From Sedimentibacter sp. SX930 (GTDB lineage Bacteria > Bacillota > Bacilli > Lactobacillales > Aerococcaceae), in contig MUZD01000004.1 of the NCBI GenBank assembly GCA_002155105.1, positions 1 through 64,000 of the forward strand: a stretch of DNA of 64,000 nt. Reading direction: 5' to 3'. The position numbers and the translations under genes were made by a program. Below the pieces are notes generated by a model. The model was not told where the DNA came from and ran no database searches. It was given only the letters and a program-made list of their open reading frames with translations. Shown in pieces: positions 26,118 through 33,953 of this stretch; position 1 is the first letter of the stretch; each line of letters begins with the position of its first letter.

Positions 26118-26783
26118 ATGCCAGGTCCATTAGATTTCAAAAAAGAATTCAAGAACCTCTATCAGCCCAAGACGGCCCCTGTGATCGTCGATGTGCCGAA
26201 GATGACATTCATCATGGTCGACGGCAAGGGAGACCCAAACGAGGAATCGGGGGAATACGCGAAAGCGATCGAAATGCTTTACGGGCTGTCCTATACCATC
26301 AAAATGAGCAACAAAAGCGGGAATGCCCCGGCGGATTTCTTTGAATATGTCGTTCCGCCATTGGAAGGCCTGTGGTGGACGGAAATTGATCGCCCTTTTG
26401 ACACGGTTCAAAAGGACAAATTGATTTTTACAGCGATGATTCGGCAGCCGGAATTTGTCACCGATGAAGTATTCCGCTGGGCCGTTGAGGAATTGAAGAA
26501 AAAGAAACCGGATCTCGCCCTCGTAAAGGCAAGGTTGGCGGAGTTCACCGAAGGGCTTTGCGTACAGATGATGCACATGGGGCCCTATGATACGGAAGCA
26601 GTAACGGTCAAGGCTATCGACGATTTTGCCGCAGCCAATGGATACGTCAATGCCATTTCCGAAGTAAGTCCGGATGGTACTGTCCGCAGGCACCACGAAA
26701 TTTACCTGAACGATCCGCGCAAAGTCGCTCCCGAAAAGATGAAGACAGTCGTCCGCCATCCGATCATGGAAAATTTGAAATAA
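26118..26783 (+). CDS. GyrI-like small-molecule-binding protein
   Basis: 221 residues of the GyrI-like/SHS2-like effector-binding fold (Pfam GyrI-like). Typical elements are the N-terminal PGPLDFKKEFKNLYQPKTAP segment, FIMVDGKGDPNEESGEY, the LEGLWW strand and CVQMMHMGPYDTE. Members bind small drugs or hydrophobic compounds, sometimes hydrolysing cyclopropanoid or related ligands; no DNA-binding domain is attached here. AGGGAGG precedes the ATG. A second, distantly related GyrI-like gene lies at 46369. Confidence 0.8.
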   Translation: MPGPLDFKKEFKNLYQPKTAPVIVDVPKMTFIMVDGKGDPNEESGEYAKAIEMLYGLSYTIKMSNKSGNAPADFFEYVVPPLEGLWWTEIDRPFDTVQKDKLIFTAMIRQPEFVTDEVFRWAVEELKKKKPDLALVKARLAEFTEGLCVQMMHMGPYDTEAVTVKAIDDFAAANGYVNAISEVSPDGTVRRHHEIYLNDPRKVAPEKMKTVVRHPIMENLK

Positions 26784-26904
26784 AACGCTTCCCTTAGAGT
26801 GCACTCCAAGGTGTATACTCTGTTTGTAATGCGAGTGGCGCTATTTTGATTCTTTAAAAGGCGCGATGATCAAAATAAACAGCTTCGGGAAGGAAGGAAA
26901 TAAT

Positions 26905-27729
26905 ATGACAACATGGTTGATTACAGGCTGCTCAAGCGGCATCGGCAGAGGGATCGCAAAAGCAGTCTTGAAAAATGGGGACAACGCGGTCGTGACTGCG
27001 AGAAACGTTGCAACATTGACGGATATCGTCGAAGATTATCCCGACACTGCTATCGCGGTGCCTTTGGATATCACGAATAAAGAGAGTATCGCGGCCGCCG
27101 TGAAAGCGGCAGAAGATAACTTTGGCGGGGTGGATATCCTCGTGAACAACGCTGGTTACGGCTACCGTTCTTCCGTCGAAGAAGGCGAGGAAGACAGCGT
27201 GAATCTGTTGTTCGACACCAACTTCTTCGGACCGATTGCATTGATCAAGCAGGTTTTGCCCTACATGCGAGAGCAGAAAAACGGCGCCATCATCAATGTT
27301 TCCTCGATCGCTGCCGCCCGCTCAGGTGTCGGCTCCGGCTATTATGCAGCATCCAAGGCCGCTTTGGAATTGATGACGGACGGCTTGATGAAAGAAGTCG
27401 CACCGTTGGGGATCAAAGTGATGATCGTGGAACCGGGCGCTTTCCGGACCAAATTCTACGACACTTCCCTGAAAGGTACGCAGAAGCAGATCGAAGATTA
27501 CGCGGAAACTGCCTGGAAGACCAGAAAAGAGAACATCGTAGACAACCAGGACCAACCCGGAGATCCGGATAAGGCGGGAGAAGTCATCTACGAAACTATC
27601 CAAAAAGAGACCATTCCGAAACGCTTGTTGCTGGGCTCGGATGCAGTGAACATCGTATCCGCCGAGATGAAAGAAAGATTGCAGGAAATCGAAGCGTGGA
27701 GCGACGTCAGCAAACAGACGGACTACTGA
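26905..27729 (+). CDS. SDR-family oxidoreductase
   Basis: 274 residues with a complete classical SDR set: TGCSSGIG at the N-terminus, NNAGYGY and the catalytic YYAASKAAL with the preceding NVSSIAA serine. It fits the retinol-dehydrogenase/YusZ-like branch that oxidises or reduces small alcohols and ketones with NADP(H). Start at 26905 because GGAAGGA is just upstream; an upstream ATG has no site. Preceded by a short promoter-like gap and followed by a terminator. Confidence 0.85.
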   Translation: MTTWLITGCSSGIGRGIAKAVLKNGDNAVVTARNVATLTDIVEDYPDTAIAVPLDITNKESIAAAVKAAEDNFGGVDILVNNAGYGYRSSVEEGEEDSVNLLFDTNFFGPIALIKQVLPYMREQKNGAIINVSSIAAARSGVGSGYYAASKAALELMTDGLMKEVAPLGIKVMIVEPGAFRTKFYDTSLKGTQKQIEDYAETAWKTRKENIVDNQDQPGDPDKAGEVIYETIQKETIPKRLLLGSDAVNIVSAEMKERLQEIEAWSDVSKQTDY

Positions 27730-27765
27730 TCTGGTTTCTGGAAATGTAAAAACATAGTAATGATG

Positions 27766-27808
27766 AAGACTGCGGAGACGGGCATGATGCCTTTTCCGCA
27801 GTCTTTTT
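27766..27808 (+). terminator. Rho-independent terminator
   Basis: AAGACTGCGGA pairs with TCCGCAGTCTT and a T-run follows. Confidence 0.8.
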
Positions 27809-28024
27809 GCGTGACGGGTAGTGCTGAGGGTGAGGTTTCCCTTACACACTATTGGAGCTCGCTTCCTGAATGATACAATTAAAAATCGCGCCTCTTGCAA
27901 AAGAAAGTAACTTGTAATAAAATATATGCATGTGCATGCATTACGAATGAGCCGAGCGTTATGTTTGGATATTTCCGGCAGGCTCGGTAAAATGATAAAA
28001 AGCGACCCAAGAGGAGAGAAAAAT

Positions 28025-29131
28025 ATGTCAACAATGAACAGTAAGCTGACTTTCAAACGCGGCCTTGAGCTAAAGAACCGCATCATGATGGCGCCAATGA
28101 CGACGAAGATGAGTTTTTATGACGGTGTCGTGACATCCGACGAAATCAATTATTATGCGCTTCGTTCCGGTGAAATCGGAGCGGTCATCACGGGCGCAGC
28201 GAATGTGCAGAACGACGGCAAAGGCTGGGAAGGCGAATTGAGCGTCGCTTCCGATGTGTTCATACCGGGTTTGAGCAAATTGGCTGCAGCCATCAAAAAG
28301 AACGGCACCAAGGCGATCCTGCAGATTTTCCACGGTGGCCGCATGACGGATTCAAGCGTCTTGCGGGGCGTTCAGCCAGTGGCGCCGAGTGCTGTAGCTG
28401 CCGAAAGACCGAATGCCGAGACGCCTAGAGCATTGGCAGGCGACGAAATTCTGGACTTGATCGAAAACTTCAAAGCCGCGACCCGTCGCGCAATCGAAGC
28501 CGGGTTTGACGGTGTGGAACTACACGGCGCCAATACTTATCTGTTGCAACAATTCTTCTCGCCGCACTCCAATCGCAGAGACGACGAATGGGGCGGCACG
28601 CTGGAAAAACGGTTCAGTTTCATCGACAAGTTGGTTGATGAAGTGACGGCAGTCGTGGATGAATCAGGCGCCGAAAACTTTATCGTCGGCTACCGCTTTT
28701 CCCCAGAGGAATACGAAAATCCTGGCATCCGCTTTACAGATACACTGTTCCTTGTGGACCAATTGGCCGATAAAGGCTTGGATTATCTGCATATCTCTTT
28801 GAGAGACCACAATCTTGTTTCCGTTTCTGAGGAACATAAAGAGAAAAGCATGATGGCGTACATCCATGAGCAAATCAACGGACGCGTGCCGTTGGTCGGC
28901 GTCGGCGACGTCCGCACAAGCGAAGATGCAGAGCATGTATTGGAACATTCGGAGCTTGTTGCCGTTGGGCGTGCGTTGCTGATTGACCCGCATTGGGGCG
29001 CGAAAGCCCTCGATCAAAAGGATGAGCTGATCCGCCAAGCAATATCCAAATATGACCGCGAAGAACTGTTCCTGGCGAACGGAGTGTGGGGCTTCATGGA
29101 ATTCATGATGCCTGACCGTTTGGGGAAATAA
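28025..29131 (+). CDS. NADH-dependent flavin oxidoreductase (Old Yellow Enzyme family)
   Basis: 368 residues forming a TIM barrel with FMN. Signature segments are LKNRIMMAPMTTKMS near the N-terminus, LQIFHGGRM, the catalytic-site stretch GVELHGANTYLLQQFFSP with the NRR-x-DEWGG that follows, and VGRALLIDP near the end. Members reduce activated alkenes (enones, nitro-compounds) with NAD(P)H in the cytoplasm. Start at 28025 because GAGGAGAG is upstream. It lies alone between two terminators. Confidence 0.88.
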   Translation: MSTMNSKLTFKRGLELKNRIMMAPMTTKMSFYDGVVTSDEINYYALRSGEIGAVITGAANVQNDGKGWEGELSVASDVFIPGLSKLAAAIKKNGTKAILQIFHGGRMTDSSVLRGVQPVAPSAVAAERPNAETPRALAGDEILDLIENFKAATRRAIEAGFDGVELHGANTYLLQQFFSPHSNRRDDEWGGTLEKRFSFIDKLVDEVTAVVDESGAENFIVGYRFSPEEYENPGIRFTDTLFLVDQLADKGLDYLHISLRDHNLVSVSEEHKEKSMMAYIHEQINGRVPLVGVGDVRTSEDAEHVLEHSELVAVGRALLIDPHWGAKALDQKDELIRQAISKYDREELFLANGVWGFMEFMMPDRLGK

Positions 29132-29170
29132 ACGTAAGAATGTTAATCGGCAGTCTTGTTTATACTTACG

Positions 29171-29186
29171 GCTGATTATAATCAGC
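29171..29186. repeat. Perfect 16-base palindrome
   Basis: GCTGATTATAATCAGC, 40 bases after the OYE stop codon and just before its terminator. Could be part of the 3' UTR structure or an operator; unassigned. Confidence 0.35.
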
Positions 29187-29193
29187 ATAAGGG

Positions 29194-29237
29194 AGACCGT
29201 ATGCACTACCTGAAAAGGTGAGTCTGTACGGTCTTTT
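29194..29237 (+). terminator. Rho-independent terminator
   Basis: AGACCGTA pairs with TACGGTCT around an inner CACCT/AGGTG stem and a T-run follows. Confidence 0.75.
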
Positions 29238-29398
29238 TATTTTGTTATGAATAAATTGGCTCCTGTATATATTTAGTGGAAACTTAAGTATTGTCCACAC
29301 CTACTTGCTATAGAAACTGGAAATGAGGATATTGACAAGGTAAGTGGTTTAATGTAGGTTATGTAGATAAGTATAAATATCGAAAGGGATTGACAAAA

Positions 29399-29512
29399 AT
29401 GGAAGATGAACCTGGGGAAACGCCGAGTATCAAATATGTTGCAAGTTTATTTGTAATGCCTAAACGTAATCAAATAAAATTTAATACGTCATTTAACTAT
29501 TGTAGACCATGA
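29399..29512 (+). CDS. Possible 37-codon small gene or remnant
   Basis: An ATG preceded by AAAGGGA opens a 37-residue frame beginning MEDEPGETPSIKYVASLF and ending in NYCRP. TTGACA at about 29333 and an A/T-rich zone could serve as promoter, and a hairpin overlaps its end (29504-29552). The composition is A/T-rich. It may be a true small protein or the relic of a larger gene. The rest of the 504-base gap 29132-29635 holds the OYE terminator and no other gene. Confidence 0.25.
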   Translation: MEDEPGETPSIKYVASLFVMPKRNQIKFNTSFNYCRP

Positions 29513-29552
29513 TACAGCCTATTTATGCTGTTTTTGTAGTCTGTTTTTTTTT
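29504..29552 (+). terminator. Hairpin with T-run
   Basis: AGAC/GTCT outer pair and ACAGC/GCTGT inner stem followed by nine T. Probable terminator before the AI-2E-family gene. Confidence 0.55.
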
Positions 29553-29635
29553 CTGGAAATACTGGACTAGTCGTCAAGAACCTAATACTTTAAGCAAAAA
29601 CGTACTTGAATATAATCTGATAGATTGGAGACAAC

Positions 29636-30715
29636 ATGGAATCTCAGTACAATAAAAAGAAACGCTTTATCATAAATACCATTTATTTTTTTCTGATTGC
29701 CCTCATTGCGTATGTCTTTTTCAACTATGCAATTAATTTGATAAGTCCTTTTATCTTTGCATTTTTGATTGCATACTTGCTTAAAAGGCCAACCAAATCA
29801 ATAGCGGTAATGTTAAAAATATCTCCGAAAATAGTGTCGGTTGTTCTCGTCTTACTTTTTTTCAGTACAATCGGACTGCTCTTTTCGTTGATTGGCGTAA
29901 AATTAATAGCTGTCGTTACAGCACTCATTTCAGGGCTTCCGATGATATATGACACGCAACTGGAGCCATATCTCATAAACACTTTTAACGGCATAGAACA
30001 AGCTATTTATCGCTTGGACCCGGCCCTTGTAGATTTTCTGAACGAAGGATTTGACCAATTTGTCAATTCACTAGGCGAGGATGTCAAAAATATCTCTTTG
30101 TCACTTGTTGGTTCTTTATCAAGCATAGCGTCATCATTACCAGAATTTTTGCTGAAAATAGTGTTGATGATTATTTCGACTTTCTTCATTGCAATGGATT
30201 TCGACGCTTTAGAAAAATTCATATCAAGGCAGTTCTCAAACAGAAATAATGAAGTTATTCATAAGATTAAACAATACCTATTCCACACGCTTTTTGTGGT
30301 GGTCCGTTCATACCTGTTAATTATGGGTATTACTTTTATCGAACTTTCCATAGGACTTTCTGTCATTGGGATCCCAAATGCAATATTGATTGCCTTCATA
30401 ATTGCGATATTCGATATATTGCCTGTATTGGGTACGGGTGGCATAATGATTCCATGGACACTCATCACTTTTATCCAAGGAAATTATCAAGTTTCAATCG
30501 GAATAATGGTTGTTTATATAATAGTGACGATTGTAAGGAATGTTCTGGAACCGAAAATTGTTGGCGGGCAATTGGGGCTTCACCCTGTTGTGACACTAAT
30601 GAGTATGTTTGTAGGAGTTAACTTAATAGGCGTTATTGGATTGTTCGGATTCCCTATCACATTATCCTTGCTGAAGCATCTAAATGATACTGGAACGATC
30701 AAGCTATTCAAATGA
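29636..30715 (+). CDS. AI-2E family (YtvI/PerM-like) membrane protein
   Basis: 359 residues with seven to eight transmembrane helices and a soluble stretch in the middle (about 105-160), the AI-2E_transport layout. Family signatures are LISPFIFAFLIAYLLKRP near the N-terminus, ISTFFIAMDFD in the middle and NVLEPKIVGGQLGLHPVVTL near the end, split here across helices. Relatives include TqsA (AI-2 exporter), YtvI and Na+/H+ antiporter-like members, so the substrate is uncertain. Markedly A/T-rich relative to neighbours, which suggests separate ancestry. RBS TTGGAG is upstream; a strong terminator follows. Confidence 0.82.
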   Translation: MESQYNKKKRFIINTIYFFLIALIAYVFFNYAINLISPFIFAFLIAYLLKRPTKSIAVMLKISPKIVSVVLVLLFFSTIGLLFSLIGVKLIAVVTALISGLPMIYDTQLEPYLINTFNGIEQAIYRLDPALVDFLNEGFDQFVNSLGEDVKNISLSLVGSLSSIASSLPEFLLKIVLMIISTFFIAMDFDALEKFISRQFSNRNNEVIHKIKQYLFHTLFVVVRSYLLIMGITFIELSIGLSVIGIPNAILIAFIIAIFDILPVLGTGGIMIPWTLITFIQGNYQVSIGIMVVYIIVTIVRNVLEPKIVGGQLGLHPVVTLMSMFVGVNLIGVIGLFGFPITLSLLKHLNDTGTIKLFK

Positions 30716-30756
30716 TGAATTAATGCTCAATTATTTACAAAATAGTTAAATTATAG

Positions 30757-30809
30757 AAGACCATACGGATCACGCTTTAGTCGGGCGAGTGATCTGTATG
30801 GTCTTTTTT
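30757..30809 (+). terminator. Rho-independent terminator
   Basis: A 17-base stem (AAGACCATACGGATCAC against GTGATCTGTATGGTCTT, one G-T pair) and a T-run of six. Confidence 0.85.
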
Positions 30810-30854
30810 GCGTTGCATCAAGTAGAGCCGCACGCGATTCCTGGGCTGGTGATA

Positions 30855-30888
30855 TGTTATAATGAGGGCGAAAAAGAGCGGTTACAAA
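30855..30888 (+). promoter_or_regulatory. Extended -10 promoter with conserved CGGTTACAAA leader
   Basis: TGTTATAAT at 30855-30863 and CGGTTACAAA at 30879-30888, copying the arrangement at 25032-25064. Confidence 0.5.
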
Positions 30889-30952
30889 TGCGCTGTATAG
30901 TCGATTTTCTTCCTTTACCATAGTTTTTTGTCAGTCCGAGGAGGGCCTTCAG

Positions 30953-31552
30953 ATGATCAAAAATACCCAACGCCGATGCACGTTTTTCTTCATTGTGACC
31001 CTGTTGCTGTTTATCTTTTCGGGTTGCGGTTCATCGAGCGATGAAGCAGCCTCATCTGCGGATCCGGAAGCGATCAGGGAGAGCCAAATCAGCGAACTGG
31101 AAAGCAGCGATCTGATCGGGAATGTGGATGCATATGCGGCTATCCAAGGCGTTCTTGCGGAAGGGCCGGCGCCTACTCCAGCCAAAGTGTTCATCATCGA
31201 AAACGATGAATCCGTTGAGGAAGGGGCCGGAGAAAAGTACGTGTATTCGCCGCACTATCTCGATTTGCCGGAGGAACTGCAGGCCAAGTCGGATGCCGAG
31301 ATGAACGTGCTGGTGAAGCTGCGCAGCTATTACATGGAGACCGGAACGTACTCCAATGAAGGGATCGCCTACACGCGCTATGTCCAAATTACCATCCTGG
31401 ACAGGGCAGCCGGCACCATTATCCATGAGGAAACAATGATCGGATCGGCGCCGTTCAGCATCAGCGAAGATCAATCAGCCGGTTATGGCTATGTCCCCGA
31501 ATACCAAGTGCTGGAGAAAATTCTGGCGTATTTTGGCTATTCAGATGCATAA
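30953..31552 (+). CDS. Hypothetical lipoprotein
   Basis: 199 residues. A lipoprotein signal (hydrophobic about 11-23, lipobox IFSGC with Cys25) is followed by a Ser/Ala/Asp-rich linker and a globular part with the segments LRSYYMETGTYS and YTRYVQITILDRAAGTIIHEE. The conserved-looking domain is not one I can name. It acts outside the membrane. GAGGAGGG lies about 14 bases before the ATG. Its promoter resembles that of the gene at 25126. Confidence 0.65.
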   Translation: MIKNTQRRCTFFFIVTLLLFIFSGCGSSSDEAASSADPEAIRESQISELESSDLIGNVDAYAAIQGVLAEGPAPTPAKVFIIENDESVEEGAGEKYVYSPHYLDLPEELQAKSDAEMNVLVKLRSYYMETGTYSNEGIAYTRYVQITILDRAAGTIIHEETMIGSAPFSISEDQSAGYGYVPEYQVLEKILAYFGYSDA

Positions 31553-31635
31553 AGACCGTCTTCACGATTCGGGCCATTTCTGAGTATAGGAAAAATCAAC
31601 TCAACGCGCTGTCCTCAAGAAAGGTGAAGGGAATT

Positions 31636-32166
31636 ATGAGTAATAACAAAGATGGCTGTTCTTGCAGTGGTGAGTGCTGCCCACAAAAGCAAGCAAAAAA
31701 GAAAATTGACATCGATTTCTTGTATCTGGATTTAAATACATGCAAAAGGTGTCAGGGGGCTGAAAGTAATTTGGAGCTGGCAATAAATGAAGTTTCGGCG
31801 GTTTTGACATCCGCTGGCTATGATGTGAGTGTAAATAAAGTAAACATCTCATCGCCCGAGTTGGCAATCGAATATGAATTTCTCAGCTCGCCAACGATAA
31901 GGATCAACGGTAACGACATTGCTTTGGATGTTACGGAAACCTTATGTAAGGATTGCGGGGACATTTGCGGAGATTCTGTAGATTGCAGGTCCTGGATTTA
32001 TGAAGGTACAGAACATCCTGAACCACCAAAAGCAATGATCGTGAATGCTATTCTGAAAGAAGTCTATGGAGGGCAGTCAGAATCCCAAAAATCCAAAGAG
32101 GAATACAGGTTGCCGGATAATCTGAAAGCATTCTTCACTGGGATTACGGCAAAGAAAGAGGAATGA
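31636..32166 (+). CDS. Cys-rich DUF2703 domain protein
   Basis: 176 residues with 12 cysteines. The N-terminus carries a CSCSGECCPQK metal-ligand-like cluster, then a thioredoxin-fold domain (DUF2703) with the LNTCKRCQGAE motif, which places a CxxC at the redox position, and a second cluster LCKDCGDICGDSVDC. The predicted cis-Pro segment FLSSPTIRING fits a thioredoxin-like fold. DUF2703 proteins often neighbour arsenic or mercury resistance genes, but none is here. Start at 31636 with AAGG upstream; the alternative GTG at 31624 overlaps the RBS. Cytoplasmic. Confidence 0.75.
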   Translation: MSNNKDGCSCSGECCPQKQAKKKIDIDFLYLDLNTCKRCQGAESNLELAINEVSAVLTSAGYDVSVNKVNISSPELAIEYEFLSSPTIRINGNDIALDVTETLCKDCGDICGDSVDCRSWIYEGTEHPEPPKAMIVNAILKEVYGGQSESQKSKEEYRLPDNLKAFFTGITAKKEE

Positions 32167-32215
32167 GAAAAGCAGAAGACTATGCCAAAACTTACCATAA
32201 GTTGGGAGGAGAATT

Positions 32216-32479
32216 ATGATGAAGGTAGTTCCAGAAAGTAGCGCGGGGAAATGGGCGGTAGGATTGACGTCGGCTAGTATTGTGTCGCTAGTGATATTTT
32301 TTCTTTTCGAAACGATGGGATTCATATTATTAGCAGCCATTCTCCTGGAGTTGGCTGCTATAGTCCTCAGCATAAAGGCACTCCGAAAGGAACGAACAAT
32401 CTTGGTTTACTGTGCATTGATCTTTGGCGTTGTGGTCATCCTATTTTTGCTGACACACAGTCTTTTCATTCAAGACTGA
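32216..32479 (+). CDS. Small three-TM membrane protein (paralogue of 24632)
   Basis: 87 residues (86 if the second ATG at 32219 is used, which is better spaced from GGAGGAG). The segment SSAGKWAVGLTSASIVSLV corresponds to the N-terminus of the protein at 24632, followed by further hydrophobic segments to the C-terminus. The loop between the second and third is basic (KALRKERT). No function known. It lies between the DUF2703 gene and the ICMT-like gene on one strand. Confidence 0.6.
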   Translation: MMKVVPESSAGKWAVGLTSASIVSLVIFFLFETMGFILLAAILLELAAIVLSIKALRKERTILVYCALIFGVVVILFLLTHSLFIQD

Positions 32480-32521
32480 TCGTATTCTAGATGCAACACG
32501 GAAAATATTGAGGTGCTGACT

Positions 32522-33097
32522 GTGAAAATTATTGGGTTGATGCTGTATTTTTCCTTTTATATAAGCTTCTACATCAAAATGTTTGTGCAAAGCAGACACG
32601 GCATAAAGACTATCCAAATCGGAAGAGGCGATAAACCCCAAAAAACAGTTGTCATTGAAGTTAGTCTGGTAATTGTGCTGGTGCTGACAGCATTAACACA
32701 ACTCCTGACTATTTTGTTCGTTGAAAAATTCCCACTCATCTTACGGCATGATTCTGTCAGATACCTTGGGGCTATTCTTTCCGTAGCGGGAATCATCACA
32801 TTGATTGTTGCCATGGCAACGTTGGGCGACAGTTGGAGAGGCGGCATTGATTACAATCAGAAGACTGGGTTGATAACGACTGGTGTATATAAGTACAGCA
32901 GAAATCCTGGCTTTGTCGGATTTGATTTGTTCTTTATCGGAATGGCGTTGTTGTTTTCCAATCTGTTCACTATTATATTTTCCTGCATGCTGCTATTTCT
33001 CCTTCACCTTCAAATATTGGAAGAGGAAAAGTTCCTCTCCAGCGCGTTTGGAAAAGAATATACAGATTACCAGAAGAAAACGAGAAGGTACTTTTGA
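32522..33097 (+). CDS. Isoprenylcysteine carboxyl methyltransferase-like membrane protein
   Basis: 191 residues, four to five transmembrane segments. The C-terminal half holds the ICMT/PEMT-type SAM-binding signature: GLITTGVYKYSRNPGFVGF followed by HLQILEEEKFLSSAFGKEYTDYQKKTRRYF (quoted in parts), which matches the isoprenylcysteine carboxyl methyltransferase family. Bacterial members methylate lipids, phosphatidylethanolamine or small hydrophobic compounds in the membrane; the target here is unknown. Start set at the GTG at 32522 because TTGAGGTG lies 6 bases upstream. Confidence 0.8.
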   Translation: MKIIGLMLYFSFYISFYIKMFVQSRHGIKTIQIGRGDKPQKTVVIEVSLVIVLVLTALTQLLTILFVEKFPLILRHDSVRYLGAILSVAGIITLIVAMATLGDSWRGGIDYNQKTGLITTGVYKYSRNPGFVGFDLFFIGMALLFSNLFTIIFSCMLLFLLHLQILEEEKFLSSAFGKEYTDYQKKTRRYF

Positions 33098-33257
33098 AGA
33101 GGCGGTATTCCGATAAAATGGTCATGTCAGGCAGCAATACGTTCTATTTGATTGCCTTCATGATAAGAAGCACCGCTTGGACTGAGTACGGATTCAGTGT
33201 GTTCACATTTTGTCCGCAAGACTGTTGGATTATGGACAAAATGTAGGCGCTTAATCA

Positions 33258-33266
33258 TGATATAAT
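33258..33266 (+). promoter_or_regulatory. Extended -10 promoter of the HIT gene
   Basis: TGATATAAT 34 bases before the HIT start codon; the extended TGn form. Confidence 0.5.
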
Positions 33267-33300
33267 GGACCGGAAGTATATTTCTAGGAGGTCTGTGTTT

Positions 33301-33723
33301 ATGAAAGATGAAAATTGCGCCTATTGCATGGAAGGCGAAATGGTATTGGCATTCGGTTACCCTTGTTGTGAATTGCCTTACAGCAAAGTCTACGTTTTTA
33401 AAGAACAAAGCCATAAAGGCCGTGTGATCGTTGCCTACAAAGACCACGTGAGCGAATTGGTGAACATCACGGATGAAGAGCGCAACGGCTACTTCGCGGA
33501 CATCGCCACAGTTGCGAATGCGCTGCACAAAGCCTTCAGCCCTGAAAAGGTCAACTACGGTGCTTACGGCGATACCGGCAAACACCTGCACTTCCATTTG
33601 GTGCCAAAATACAAAGATGACGCATTCGAATGGGGTTCGACTTTCGACATGAACCCAGGCCGCGTTACCCTGACGGACGATGCGTACGAAGCATTGGCTG
33701 AACAAATCCGCACGAATATGTAA
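33301..33723 (+). CDS. HIT-family protein
   Basis: 140 residues. The histidine triad is present as GKHLHFHLVP (H-x-H-x-H, residues about 99-103), and the N-terminus carries CAYCMEG and the YPCCELPYSKVYVF segment. HIT proteins are nucleotide hydrolases or transferases in the cytoplasm. The Cys pairs in the N-terminal part may bind zinc, as in several HIT proteins. Start at 33301 because AGGAGG is 9 bases upstream; the frame is open further upstream without a site. Own promoter, followed by a large hairpin. Confidence 0.82.
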   Translation: MKDENCAYCMEGEMVLAFGYPCCELPYSKVYVFKEQSHKGRVIVAYKDHVSELVNITDEERNGYFADIATVANALHKAFSPEKVNYGAYGDTGKHLHFHLVPKYKDDAFEWGSTFDMNPGRVTLTDDAYEALAEQIRTNM

Positions 33724-33733
33724 GAGAGCGTGA

Positions 33734-33831
33734 GAAAAGTCGTTTAGCTCCCCGTGCGTTGGAGCATCCCACGAAGTGAACCTCTTTTCTTCACTACGTG
33801 GGATGTGAAACGTTAGTGGGAGCTGACTTTT
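33734..33831. repeat. Large intergenic palindrome
   Basis: Nested inverted repeats: AAAAGTC...AGCTCCC pairs with GGGAGCT...ACTTTT on the outside, and CATCCCACGAAGTGAA pairs with TTCACTACGTGGGATG inside. A long imperfect stem-loop of almost 100 bases after the HIT gene. It is much larger than a terminator, so a mobile or palindromic intergenic repeat is more likely. Confidence 0.6.
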
Positions 33832-33865
33832 CGAACGCGTTTAGAGCGTGTGATGAATCCGAACT

Positions 33866-33897
33866 AAAAAAGCTGGCTCCAGGCGGAGTCAGCTTTT
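33866..33897. terminator. Bidirectional terminator
   Basis: AAAAAGCTGGCTCC pairs with GGAGTCAGCTTTTT. It lies between converging genes (HIT and the pentapeptide-repeat gene) and can serve both. Confidence 0.8.
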
Positions 33898-33953
33898 TGC
33901 TTTACTCAAAGGAGAAGAACAGTAACTGATGCAACGTAAAAATTATCAATAAA

